64,000 bases of DNA from NCBI GenBank assembly GCA_963972195.1, contig CAXATH010000002.1, positions 248,001 to 312,000 of the forward strand. The letters run 5' to 3'. Under the pieces are notes generated by a model. That model worked only from the letters and a program-made list of their open reading frames with translations, was not told the DNA's origin and did no database searches. This document shows positions 8,503 through 17,370 of the stretch, piece by piece. The position numbers were made by a program, and so were the translations under genes. The DNA comes from Litorimonas sp963972195. GTDB taxonomy: Bacteria; Pseudomonadota; Alphaproteobacteria; Caulobacterales; Maricaulaceae. The stretch's first letter is position 1; every line of letters begins with the position of its first letter.

Positions 8503-9390
8503 TTAGATGTCCAAAATCTCCGGTGCCTTCCACCCCCGTCTTGAACAAGCGGCCAAGACCGTGTTTCTAAGGAGGCAAGCAATTGTCATGGGTCCGACGC
8601 CGCCGGGAACAGGCGTAATCGCTCCGGCTACAGAAGATGCTTCGCCATAGGCGACATCTCCGACGAGCCGGGATTTGCCAGGTCTATCCGGGTTTGGAAC
8701 CCGGTTTATCCCTACATCAATGACGCAAGCCCCCGCTTTAACCCAATCCCCTTTAACCATTTCGGCTCGTCCTACGGCCGGAACCAAGATGTCCGCGCCT
8801 CTGCAGACAGTCGGAAGGTTTTCGGTTCGGGAATGCGCGATTGTTACGGTACAGTTTTGCTCAAGAAATAACAAAGCGGCAGGTTTTCCGACTAAAATGG
8901 AGCGCCCTAGAATAACGCAATGCTTGCCGTTTAAATTGCCAAGGGCGGATTTTGCAAGAATAACGCATCCCGTTGGGGTGCAGGGACGCAGTCCGGGTTT
9001 CCCTAAAATCAAACGCCCGGCAGAAATATCCGTCAGGCCGTCTACATCTTTCGCAGGATCAATCTCTTCAATAACCGCGTCGCTGTCCAGTCCTTTTGGA
9101 AGGGGAAGCTGAACCAATATACCATCTATGCTCTCGTCTGAATTCAAAGCCCGGACGGTTTCTTCAACTTGGTCTTGGGTTGCGTCGGCGGGCAGGCGTC
9201 GTTGGACGGATCGCATCCCACATTCTTCGGTAAATTTTATTTTAGAGCGGACGTAAACTTGGCTTGCCGGATCTTCGCCGACCAGCACGACCGCCAATGT
9301 CGGCTGACCGCTCAGGGTTTCTACTGCCGTTTTGACTTTTGTACGTAAATCTGCGGCAATGGTTTTTCCGTCAATAATATTGGAAGTCAT
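8503..9390 (-). CDS. folD: Methylenetetrahydrofolate dehydrogenase / cyclohydrolase
   Basis: A protein of 295 residues, normal for FolD, the cytosolic bifunctional enzyme that interconverts 5,10-methylene-, methenyl- and 10-formyl-tetrahydrofolate with NADP. Visible signatures are the catalytic YVRSK (Tyr46, Lys50), GILVQLPLPKG (87-100), DVDG (115-118), the Rossmann signature GRSxxVGKP (161-169), GDVAYG and the C-terminal PGGVGPMT (261-268). The start MTSNIIDGKTIAADLR matches the family N-terminus. It is transcribed away from the lipoprotein amidase, with a 193-base divergent spacer holding the promoters. Confidence 0.95.
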   Translation of the reverse strand: MTSNIIDGKTIAADLRTKVKTAVETLSGQPTLAVVLVGEDPASQVYVRSKIKFTEECGMRSVQRRLPADATQDQVEETVRALNSDESIDGILVQLPLPKGLDSDAVIEEIDPAKDVDGLTDISAGRLILGKPGLRPCTPTGCVILAKSALGNLNGKHCVILGRSILVGKPAALLFLEQNCTVTIAHSRTENLPTVCRGADILVPAVGRAEMVKGDWVKAGACVIDVGINRVPNPDRPGKSRLVGDVAYGEASSVAGAITPVPGGVGPMTIACLLRNTVLAACSRRGWKAPEILDI

Positions 9391-9583
9391 ATCTTCTCTT
9401 CAACACCTTTATTCCAGAGCTGGAACATTCCTTTATTTTCGCTCCTCCCTTAACGGGTCTTAACAGAAATAGCGAGGCATCCCGTGCAAAGGATTTTACG
9501 TACCTGACTTAAGATGACTTGGCGTCAGCTTGTTTACCTTCTATCAAGGAAGAACAATGGTCACGACAAAAGGTTAGGTAAAA

Positions 9584-11188
9584 ATGTCTATAAAACATTT
9601 AAATCGTGGAGCGGCTCTAGCCGTCGTATTCTTAGTTGGATGTAACCCCTCCCAACCGGAGCCCGGAAAGCCGATTCAGGAAACCGGAGTTGTCGAAAGC
9701 GAAGCGGATTTAGAAGCGATTTATAAGGACCCAGAGGCCTACCGCGGCATAAATCCGTCGTCAGATCAGAGCTCAGTTCAACGCGTTGAATTTGCGCTAA
9801 ACCGGATTGCCACGATTGACCATGCCGGACCTAATCTACAAAGCGTTTTGACGGTCAACCCGAACGCGCTTGATATTGCCAGGTCGCTAGATGAAGAAGA
9901 CTCAGAGAGGAGCTTGCTTCACGGCGTTCCCGTTCTCATCAAAGACAATGTAGAAACATTGGACATGCCAACAACCGCTGGCAGCTCAACACTCAAGCAA
10001 AACGATACGGGGCGAGACTCTCCGCTTGTCGAGAGTTTAAGAGAAGCCGGCGCTGTCATTCTGGGCAAGTCCAATTTATCGCAATGGGCAAATTTTCGGT
10101 CAACAAACTCGACAAGTGGTTGGAGCGCGCTCGGGGCGCAGACGAAGAATCCCCACGCCCTGAACCGCAGCCCGTGCGGATCGAGTTCGGGTAGCGGCGC
10201 GGCCGTTGCAGCGGGAATAGTTCCCGCCGCCATTGGCACAGAAACAAACGGGTCAATTATTTGTCCGTCTGCCATGAATGGAATCGTTGGATTTAAACCC
10301 ACCGTAGGGCTTATCCCCCAAGATCTGATCGTGCCCATTTCTTCAACTCAGGATACGGCGGGTCCGATGACGCTGACAGTCGAGGACGCGGCCATAATGA
10401 TGGATGCTATGACGGGTGAAGGCTCGGCCTGGCGCGACGCCGTCATGGCCGGAACTCTAGCTGGCAAACGAATAGGCGTATTGAACTTTGCGCGCGGGAA
10501 TGTGGACGGTGTGAACGAAAATTTTGAGGCGGTTTTGGAAACGCTTGAGTCGCAGGGCGCAGAATTGGTTGAAATTGAAGAGTTTGAGCCGCCGGAAGGC
10601 TTTAATGAAGCGTCCTTCAACGTTCTCAAATATGAATTCAAAACCACACTAAATGACTATCTCGCTGAGGTTGCGCCGGATGTAAAATCTCGCACCCTTA
10701 CAGCGGTCATTGCTGAGAATGCAGATACTGACGCTGAAATGGCCGTCTTTGACCAGGACATAATGGAAATGTCTGAAGAACTCGGAGATTTGGAAACAAA
10801 AGAGTATAAAGAGGCTTTGGCTCTTGTTCTTAAAACCACACGAGAAGACGGCATTGATAAAATGATGTCTGGGAATGATTTGGATGCGCTAGTCGCCCCC
10901 AGCACAGCGCCGAGTTTCCTTATCGATCATGTTTACGGAGACAGCTACCCCGGCGGAACAGGCGCCGGATGGATCGCGGCCATTGCAGGTTATCCGCATA
11001 TCACGGTTCCAATGGGGGCCGTGAAAGGATTGCCCGTCGGCGTCTCTTTCATGGGCCAAAGCGGGCAGGATAAAGAAATTATGGCTATAGGATATGCCTT
11101 TGAACAGGCAGGAGGTGAGCGTCTCATACCCGGTTTCATATCGGGTGTAGAACAGCTGCCTGGAAGCGGGACTGTGTCACGTAATTGA
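9584..11188 (+). CDS. Amidase-signature lipoprotein
   Basis: A protein of 534 residues. A lipoprotein signal peptide ends in LVGC (Cys20), so the enzyme is anchored to a membrane on the periplasmic side. The amidase-signature domain follows with its Ser-cisSer-Lys triad: Lys120 in VPVLIKDNVE, Ser204 in the GSSSGSGAA loop and Ser224 in TETNGSIICPS. It is related to GatA but has no place in aminoacyl-tRNA amidation because it is exported. Close homologues hydrolyse amide bonds of unknown substrates. It lies 84 bases before gspC on the same strand, but there is no evidence it is a secretion substrate. Confidence 0.85.
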   Translation: MSIKHLNRGAALAVVFLVGCNPSQPEPGKPIQETGVVESEADLEAIYKDPEAYRGINPSSDQSSVQRVEFALNRIATIDHAGPNLQSVLTVNPNALDIARSLDEEDSERSLLHGVPVLIKDNVETLDMPTTAGSSTLKQNDTGRDSPLVESLREAGAVILGKSNLSQWANFRSTNSTSGWSALGAQTKNPHALNRSPCGSSSGSGAAVAAGIVPAAIGTETNGSIICPSAMNGIVGFKPTVGLIPQDLIVPISSTQDTAGPMTLTVEDAAIMMDAMTGEGSAWRDAVMAGTLAGKRIGVLNFARGNVDGVNENFEAVLETLESQGAELVEIEEFEPPEGFNEASFNVLKYEFKTTLNDYLAEVAPDVKSRTLTAVIAENADTDAEMAVFDQDIMEMSEELGDLETKEYKEALALVLKTTREDGIDKMMSGNDLDALVAPSTAPSFLIDHVYGDSYPGGTGAGWIAAIAGYPHITVPMGAVKGLPVGVSFMGQSGQDKEIMAIGYAFEQAGGERLIPGFISGVEQLPGSGTVSRN

Positions 11189-11272
11189 CACGCTGACTTG
11201 TTAACCGCACGACTTGAACGGATATTCGAAGGTCTTAAGACTTCATTCGAAACTAGGAATTAGACACACTTT

Positions 11273-12154
11273 ATGGCGGCATTTGTAGGAAAGTTAGGGG
11301 CAGGGGGCCAAGCTGGCTGGGTTTTGCCTGTATTACGAGTCCTGCAAATCCTATTGCTTGTCGCTTTGGGGTGGGTCGTTATTCGCGCTATCCTTCTTTT
11401 AACGAACCCCGAAAGCCTTTGGACAACTCTGCCAAACGTGGCGACAGTTTCCCCAAGTGGTTCCTCGGTCTCAGAACGGGTCTATGATTTTTCGTCTAAT
11501 CCATTCCGCCTTCCCGCCTCGAATGAAACGGAGACAGTGGTTCGGGCAGAGGGGTTTGACGCCCCCGAAACGACATTAAAAATCAGGTTGTTGGGCCGGA
11601 TATCCGGCTCAAGTCAAATTGCCACCTTGAGGACGCCGGATAATCAAGAACAGTCTTATACAGTTGGCGAAGAGGTCATGAATGGTGTCACTTTGCAAAA
11701 TGTGTATCCGGATTTCGTTGTTTTAAAGGTAAATGGAGAAGTGCAGCGATTGACCTTCCAACGTGACGAGAAAACAGGATTGTCGGAAACTCAGATTGAC
11801 AGAGTGTCTCAGTCAGTGTCCATTCCCGGAAATGCCTCTGAGGAAAGCAATCCCATCACAACAAACCCAACTGAGCAGATAGATGCGTCAGCGTTGATGA
11901 AGTCGGTTCAGCTCAACCCCAATTTTGAGTCAGGAACCCTCATCGGGTACGAAATTAAAGCGAGAAGCGGCGCCGCCAATTTAGAAGAATTTGGTCTGCA
12001 GTCCGGCGATATAGTCACAGCTATAAATGGAAATAGTCTTTTGCAAAGTCAGCCCGATTTACAGGGTTTGATAGCAAATTTGAAAAATGCCAATCAGGTC
12101 AAACTCGACATCCTTCGGGATGGCTCGCCAGTTACCGTACAAATCGGATCTTGA
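11273..12154 (+). CDS. gspC: Type II secretion inner-membrane protein C
   Basis: A protein of 293 residues with the GspC layout: a short cytoplasmic N-terminus, one transmembrane helix (about 20-44, LQILLLVALGWVVIRAILLL), a periplasmic HR domain (about 95-165, LRLLGRISGSSQIATLR and the YTVGEEVMNGVTLQNVY pattern), a serine-rich linker and a C-terminal PDZ domain (about 205-293, GYEIKARSG, FGLQSGDIVTAINGNSL). GspC links the inner-membrane platform to the secretin and contributes to substrate recruitment. gspD begins 4 bases after its stop, so they form one operon. Confidence 0.9.
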   Translation: MAAFVGKLGAGGQAGWVLPVLRVLQILLLVALGWVVIRAILLLTNPESLWTTLPNVATVSPSGSSVSERVYDFSSNPFRLPASNETETVVRAEGFDAPETTLKIRLLGRISGSSQIATLRTPDNQEQSYTVGEEVMNGVTLQNVYPDFVVLKVNGEVQRLTFQRDEKTGLSETQIDRVSQSVSIPGNASEESNPITTNPTEQIDASALMKSVQLNPNFESGTLIGYEIKARSGAANLEEFGLQSGDIVTAINGNSLLQSQPDLQGLIANLKNANQVKLDILRDGSPVTVQIGS

Positions 12155-12158
12155 ACTC

Positions 12159-14054
12159 ATGATGCCTTTTAAATTCAAATTGAAATTTTATCTCGGCGGA
12201 TTATTGGCCGCCACGGCTCTATCGACTGTACCGCTCTCGGCTTCGGCCCAAGCGACTGGAGAGCATGTGATAACGATGCAGGATGTAGATATACGCTCTT
12301 TTATCAACGATGTGGCCACCGTAACAGGCAATACCTTTATTGTAGACCCGCGCGTTCAAGGACGCGTCACAATCAGTTCCGATCAGTCCCTTTCCAAGTC
12401 AGAAGTTTTTGAAGTCTTTAAAGACGTGATGCGGGTGCACGGATACACGCTCATCCGCACAGCCACGGGCGAGTACCGTGTTACTTTACTCCAAGGGGCT
12501 GCCGGAGATTCTCCATATGTGGATGGAAATGGGATTAATGGACGACTGTCGACCATAATTATTCGATTGAATTACGAAGACGCCGCTGAAGCAGCGCGAC
12601 TCATTAAACCTGTTATGCACAGCCAGGGTTTGGTAACGGCTAATCCGGGCGGAAACATTATTGTCGTCACTGATTTTCCCGAAAACCTCAGAAAGGCCCG
12701 TGAAATTGTTGAGGCCATGGACACGGATGGGAGCGTTACAGAATCAATACAGCTTCGCCAACTCAGTGCGATTGACGCAGAAGAAGCCTTAACTCAACTT
12801 GCCGGGCAGGACCCGCGCGTGAAGGTTGTGGCAATTCCCGGATCAAATTCTCTTTTGCTGGAGGGACCCCCGCAGGACGTCGCCCGCCTACGCCCAATCG
12901 TTGAAAAGATGGATGTGGGCTCTCTCATTCCAAGGGGCGCGGTCAGCGTTATCCCTCTTCGGTTTGCAAATGGAACCACTCTTGTAGAAGTCTTGTCAAC
13001 ATTGCTCCCGTCTTATGCCGTAGATGGGAAACCCGCTCCGACGGTGGCTTATGACAGCTTTTCGAACACGCTTGTTGTCAGCGCGGATGCTGAAACGCAG
13101 GCGTCTTTAGAAGGTATTATTCGCCGGCTGGATGTGCGCCGTCCTCAAGTGTTGGTCGAAGCCATCATCGTCGAAATTTCTGACACAGCGGCCAAAGAGC
13201 TTGGCGTTCAGTTTGCTGTCGGCGGCATCAACGGGAATACAGTGCCGCTCGTTTCTTCCAATTTCAGTGCAGCGCCAAATATTTTGGCTCTGACCGGGGC
13301 CTTGGCCGGAGATGAATTCGGACTGGATGTGGATCAGGCGGCACAAACGGCTGCGCTTAATTCACTCAGCGCTCTGACCGGAGGCACGGCCGGAATAGGC
13401 GGTATCAGTAATGATACTTTGTTTGCGGTTATTGCGAACGCTCTGGAGCGCGATGAGGAAAGTAATATCCTATCTACGCCTTTTGTTACGACCCTTGATA
13501 ATGTGCCGGCCACTTTTTTGGTTGGGCAAGAAATTCCGATTACGACCGGGGAAAGCTTGGGATCAAATAACGTTAATCCCTTCCGAACTTTTGAACGAAA
13601 AGAGGTGGGCATTAAACTTAATGTTCTCCCGCAAATCAGCGAGGGTGATGTCGTGCGCCTGGAAATAGCCCAAGAGGTCAGTTCTATCGCAGGTGCTGTG
13701 ACGACGCTGTCTCAGGATTTTGTGACGAATAAACGCCAGATCGAGACCACGGTTCTCGCAAATAATGGCGAGATAATTGTGTTGGGCGGATTGTTGCAGG
13801 ATGATGAACAAATCACTTTGGAAAAAGTGCCTCTATTAGGTGACGTCCCTGTAGTCGGGGCATTGTTCCGAAATAAGGATAGGTCACGCGTCAAGACTAA
13901 TCTAATGGTTTTTCTCCGTCCGACGATTATCCGTGACGCCGATGATGCAAGGCCGCTTACCCAAAGCCGCCTGAACAGAATGCGTCAGGAGGATATGAAT
14001 CAGTCTGGACGTGACGTTTCTAAAATTGACGACTTTCTAAGTAGCGGTCAGTGA
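12159..14054 (+). CDS. gspD: Type II secretion outer-membrane secretin
   Basis: About 631 residues from the ATG at 12159; an earlier in-frame start at 12087 lies inside gspC and lacks a signal peptide. A signal peptide ends near SASA-QA. The N0 domain (VDIRSFINDVATVTGNTFIVD) is followed by N1-N3 repeats (for example LNYEDAAEAARLIKPV, LRQLSAIDAEEALTQLAG). The secretin core follows with VEAIIVEIS, a long glycine/alanine-rich insert, VGQEIPITTG, and the C-terminal motif VPLLGDVPVVGALFRN. It forms the multimeric channel in the outer membrane. It overlaps gspN by the TGATG junction. Confidence 0.95.
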   Translation: MMPFKFKLKFYLGGLLAATALSTVPLSASAQATGEHVITMQDVDIRSFINDVATVTGNTFIVDPRVQGRVTISSDQSLSKSEVFEVFKDVMRVHGYTLIRTATGEYRVTLLQGAAGDSPYVDGNGINGRLSTIIIRLNYEDAAEAARLIKPVMHSQGLVTANPGGNIIVVTDFPENLRKAREIVEAMDTDGSVTESIQLRQLSAIDAEEALTQLAGQDPRVKVVAIPGSNSLLLEGPPQDVARLRPIVEKMDVGSLIPRGAVSVIPLRFANGTTLVEVLSTLLPSYAVDGKPAPTVAYDSFSNTLVVSADAETQASLEGIIRRLDVRRPQVLVEAIIVEISDTAAKELGVQFAVGGINGNTVPLVSSNFSAAPNILALTGALAGDEFGLDVDQAAQTAALNSLSALTGGTAGIGGISNDTLFAVIANALERDEESNILSTPFVTTLDNVPATFLVGQEIPITTGESLGSNNVNPFRTFERKEVGIKLNVLPQISEGDVVRLEIAQEVSSIAGAVTTLSQDFVTNKRQIETTVLANNGEIIVLGGLLQDDEQITLEKVPLLGDVPVVGALFRNKDRSRVKTNLMVFLRPTIIRDADDARPLTQSRLNRMRQEDMNQSGRDVSKIDDFLSSGQ

Positions 14055-14779
14055 TGCGACGTTTATTCTGGCTTTTACCAGGAATTCTCCTTGGCTTGAT
14101 TATCTTTCTACCGCTCTCTTGGGTCGCACCTCTCGCTCTGCCTGCCAATATTGTGCAAGCTGAAACGGTCTATCGGGGAACGGTTTGGAGAGGGAACATG
14201 ACCTCTTTACGAGACCTGGATTCCGTTGAGTACAAATTAAATCCTCTAGGTTTATTAACAGGAGGGACGCCTGTTCAGGCCTCTGTGGTCGCCATGGGAC
14301 TCCAGGCTGAAGGGGCCATTGGACAGTATGCGGCCAAGGATTTGAATTTCCGTATCAATGTTGCCAGCCTGCCTATGCCAGATCCCCGTCTTCAAGGGTT
14401 GGCAGGACAGGTTATCGTTCAGTTCGACGAGATAAAATGGGATAAGCAGGGGAAATGTGAAATTCTATCCGGTTCGGCGAGAACCGACGTTCTTACAAGA
14501 AACCGCGCACTCTTTTCTTGGGAAGGGCCGGGTTTAGCAGGGCCTTTGAATTGCGACGCCGACGGAAATTTTGTGTTTAACCTATCGGGTCAGGATGATT
14601 TACAATCTATCACAGCAAAAGTGTCAATCTCCTGGAATGGACAATATCATTCCGACATGAAAGTTATAAGCCGGGACAGTGACGCCGCTCAGGTTTTACC
14701 CCTGTTCGGATTTGAAGAGAGAGGCCAAACAGCTCAAGGCGCTGAATTCCGATTGGTAGAACAGGGAAAATGGCGTTAG
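14054..14779 (+). CDS. gspN: Type II secretion protein N
   Basis: About 241 residues starting at the ATG that overlaps the gspD stop (a GTG at 14051 is the alternative). One N-terminal membrane helix (LLPGILLGLIIFLPLSWVA) is followed by a periplasmic domain with the GspN pattern (VYRGTVWRGNM, LNPLGLLTG). GspN is found in a subset of type II systems, and its role in assembly is poorly defined. Its position directly after gspD supports the assignment. The remaining genes of the system (gspE to gspM) are absent from this window, so the apparatus must be split over at least two loci. Confidence 0.8.
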   Translation: MRRLFWLLPGILLGLIIFLPLSWVAPLALPANIVQAETVYRGTVWRGNMTSLRDLDSVEYKLNPLGLLTGGTPVQASVVAMGLQAEGAIGQYAAKDLNFRINVASLPMPDPRLQGLAGQVIVQFDEIKWDKQGKCEILSGSARTDVLTRNRALFSWEGPGLAGPLNCDADGNFVFNLSGQDDLQSITAKVSISWNGQYHSDMKVISRDSDAAQVLPLFGFEERGQTAQGAEFRLVEQGKWR

Positions 14780-14788
14780 GCTGATATT

Positions 14789-15241
14789 GTGAAATATTTT
14801 CCGCCATCCCTTCTGGTTATTTCAATTTCACTCTTTCTGAGTGGATGCGGAACAACGCCGAATAATCAAAGTGAAAGCGCGAGCAAAATTGCGGTTGTGC
14901 AGACAGGTTTGCCTCCTCAAAAATTGAGCCCCGGAGAGTGTGGTCTGTTTATCTGGACAACAGATACATCCAGAAAATTCATTGGATTTGAAACGTCGAG
15001 TGAAGGGAAGCTGTTTTTGGACGGCCAAATTCTAAGTGTGGCTCGCGTGGGAAATGAAGGCCTAGATGCTGAAGAACGCCGTTATGAGCTTCCTGGCGGA
15101 CAATTTGCGACTTTGTCGCTGGAGCCAGGAAAGAGTCTAAAAGACGGCCAAAGCTTTGCCGGGCAAATAGTTAGTAAAACGAGTGATGGGTGGGATCGAG
15201 TGACGCCCGTTGTTGCGCTCAGTAATTGTGCGACGCAATAA
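14789..15241 (+). CDS. Small lipoprotein linked to the gsp genes
   Basis: About 150 residues from a GTG at 14789, 9 bases after gspN. The signal peptide ends in the lipobox LSGC. The mature part begins with a low-complexity stretch and contains a conserved-looking core with PGECGLFIWTTDTSRKF and a C-terminal VVALSNC, suggesting a disulfide between the two cysteines. I do not recognise a named family. Its tight spacing after gspN suggests it belongs to the same transcript and may be a periplasmic or outer-membrane accessory of type II secretion. It could be a pilotin-like protein, but the sequence does not prove this. Confidence 0.65.
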   Translation: MKYFPPSLLVISISLFLSGCGTTPNNQSESASKIAVVQTGLPPQKLSPGECGLFIWTTDTSRKFIGFETSSEGKLFLDGQILSVARVGNEGLDAEERRYELPGGQFATLSLEPGKSLKDGQSFAGQIVSKTSDGWDRVTPVVALSNCATQ

Positions 15242-15259
15242 CGGACTCAAGCGCCTAAT

Positions 15260-15739
15260 TTATTGCAATTCTATATAGCTCTGTCCGAACCAAATTACCG
15301 CAATCGCCAAAGACAGGAACGGACCGAAGGGGATGTTGAAATTTCCCGTTTCCGCTTTGTTTTTGTAAGACGGCATTTGTGTAAATACCAATCCGCATAA
15401 ACTGGCGATTAAGAGGATATATGGGAGGCCAAACCAACCGCACCAAGCCCCGCCGGCAGCAAGTAGCTTTGCGTCCCCCCGGCCCAAACCTTCTTTTTGA
15501 TAAAAATACCGAAACGCATATTCAAGTGCGATAAAGCCTGCATACCCAATGATAGCGCCAATAACGGATGATGCGAGGCTTTCAGGAGAGACAGAATAGG
15601 TAAAGACGCACCCAGCTGCTATGAGAGGAAGAGTTAGCACGTCTGGAAGCCGGTAAGTGCGTATATCTATCCAAGATAAGACGACCAGAACTGAAATTAA
15701 TATGCATCCGAAAAAAATATAGGCTGTCATCATGTCCAT
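15260..15739 (-). CDS. Short A24-type prepilin peptidase
   Basis: A protein of 159 residues, about six predicted membrane helices. The two catalytic aspartates of A24 aspartic peptidases are visible: SWIDIRTYRLPD near the N-terminus and GRGDAKL in the GxGD motif, plus the PFGP motif near the C-terminus. It lacks the cytoplasmic zinc-binding N-methyltransferase region of PilD/GspO, so it is about half the length of those enzymes and resembles CpaA/TadV-type peptidases. It is convergent with the gsp genes and ends 19 bases from them, which suggests it processes the pseudopilins of that system. A role in Flp-type pili is possible. Confidence 0.8.
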   Translation of the reverse strand: MDMMTAYIFFGCILISVLVVLSWIDIRTYRLPDVLTLPLIAAGCVFTYSVSPESLASSVIGAIIGYAGFIALEYAFRYFYQKEGLGRGDAKLLAAGGAWCGWFGLPYILLIASLCGLVFTQMPSYKNKAETGNFNIPFGPFLSLAIAVIWFGQSYIELQ

Positions 15740-15881
15740 GGCCTGTGCTAAACTTATAAATGTCCAGATGAAACCGATTTCGCTTTGACCCCCGCTTGTT
15801 TTTAAAGCAAAGCCGGAATGTTAACAGACATGGGTTTTTCTCACTCAAAAACCGCGATCACCGAGAGCGAGGCTTTGCGTT

Positions 15882-17267
15882 ATGAATACAACAGACCAAA
15901 CCCTTGAAAGAGACAAAGACGAGCTGGATTTGCAAGAGGATGATCTCGGCAATGAGCTTAAACTGGCGCTTGAGATGGAAGATAATGTCTCGATGCTGGC
16001 GTCCCTAGAGGGTCTTCATCCAGCGGATTTTGCCGATCAGCTCGAAGAGTTGACCTCTGAAGAGCGAGTTGAGCTGATTTCGCGCGCGCCTCAGCTCATT
16101 TCCGGTGATCTCTTGGCGGAGCTAAAAGATGAGGTCGTGGAAGATATTCTTCCCCTCTTGCCAGCCGCTCAAATCGCGGATGCCCTGACTCTCATTGACA
16201 ATGACGACGCCACCCAAATTGTCGAGGAAATGGATGACGCCCAGCGCGAAGACGTGATGGAGGCCTTAAAGCCGACAGAGCGGGCCGCTTTGGAAGCTTC
16301 TCTTGCTTTTGACGACGAAACAATTGGCCGCCTCATGCAAAGAGAATTCGTGGCGGCGCCTCGGTTTTGGAGCGTAGGCGACACGATTGATCATATGAGA
16401 ACAACGGGAGAAGAACTCCCGGATTTGTTTTTCAATATTTACGTCATTGATGCGGACTTCAAACCTTTGGGGTATGTTCCGGTTTCAAGATTGATGCGTT
16501 TGCCACGCGATGTGACGCTAGAGAGCGTGGTCGAAAGCTTGATTGTCACTATTGGACAGGATCTGGACCAAGAAGAAGCCGCATACTTTTTTGAAAAATA
16601 TCATCTTATTTCTGCCCCGGTGGTGGACAAAGACGGACGCATGGTCGGTATGATGACTGTGGATGACATTATTCATATTATTCAGAACGAAAACAAAGAA
16701 GACATTTTAGCTCTGGCCGGCGTCAACGATGCAGGCCTTACCGATACAGCCATATCTACAGTTAAATCCCGAGCGCCTTGGCTCTTCGTCAACCTGCTGA
16801 CGGCTGTCCTTGCCTCCGTCGTGATTGCTCAGTTTGATTATGCGATTTCGCAAATTGTAGCCCTTGCGGTTTTGATGCCAATCGTGGCGTCAATGGGCGG
16901 AAATGCGGGTACGCAAGCCTTAACGGTTGCGGTACGGGCTTTGACAGAGAGAGATTTGACGTCCCGCACGGCCTGGCGTGCTGTTCGCCGGGAGGCCATC
17001 GCCGCGTTGATAATCGGGATTGTTTTTGCAGTGGTCCTTGCCCTGATTGCTTTTGTCTGGTTTGGAGATTCAAAGCTCGCTCTCGTGGCATTTATCGCCA
17101 TGATCATAAATCATGTTTTTGCTGGCATAGCCGGGGTGAGCGTTCCGCTTATACTCAAACATTTCGGAGCCGATCCCGCGGTTGCCTCCTCCGTATTTGT
17201 TACGACTGTAACAGATATCGTCGGATTCTTTGCATTCCTAGGCTTTGCCGCCATTATGTTGCTTTAA
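15882..17267 (+). CDS. mgtE: Magnesium transporter MgtE
   Basis: A protein of 461 residues with the complete MgtE architecture. An acidic N-terminal superhelical domain (about 40-135: LHPADFADQLEEL, ALTLIDNDDATQIVEEM) precedes a pair of CBS domains (about 140-260, with GYVPVSRLMR and VVDKDGRMVGMMTVDDII). Five membrane helices follow from about 285, including the conserved MGGNAGTQAL and the ion-pore segment near GVSVPLILKHFGADPA. It imports Mg2+ in the inner membrane, gated by Mg2+ binding to the cytosolic domains. No magnesium riboswitch is evident in the 140 bases upstream. It is divergent from the prepilin peptidase. Confidence 0.95.
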   Translation: MNTTDQTLERDKDELDLQEDDLGNELKLALEMEDNVSMLASLEGLHPADFADQLEELTSEERVELISRAPQLISGDLLAELKDEVVEDILPLLPAAQIADALTLIDNDDATQIVEEMDDAQREDVMEALKPTERAALEASLAFDDETIGRLMQREFVAAPRFWSVGDTIDHMRTTGEELPDLFFNIYVIDADFKPLGYVPVSRLMRLPRDVTLESVVESLIVTIGQDLDQEEAAYFFEKYHLISAPVVDKDGRMVGMMTVDDIIHIIQNENKEDILALAGVNDAGLTDTAISTVKSRAPWLFVNLLTAVLASVVIAQFDYAISQIVALAVLMPIVASMGGNAGTQALTVAVRALTERDLTSRTAWRAVRREAIAALIIGIVFAVVLALIAFVWFGDSKLALVAFIAMIINHVFAGIAGVSVPLILKHFGADPAVASSVFVTTVTDIVGFFAFLGFAAIMLL

Positions 17268-17370
17268 AGCTCATTCTTTCCGAAAAACTCTCGTTCAAAG
17301 CGAGTTATGGTCTGAAAATTGCACGGTCACGCCTGAAACCATGCGTGATTTGTAACAGTTTGGGACGAAA

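Noticed and set aside
8444..8548. N-terminal extension of the HglS-like protein
   Set aside because: It overlaps the end of folD and adds no conserved sequence; the ATG at 8443 gives the family N-terminus.
9450..9463. TTAA-N6-TTAA as a CtrA binding site
   Set aside because: The CtrA site needs a 7-base spacer; one base is missing, and the position could equally be chance.
15740..15881. Magnesium riboswitch before mgtE
   Set aside because: The 140-base spacer is too short and lacks the conserved M-box elements.
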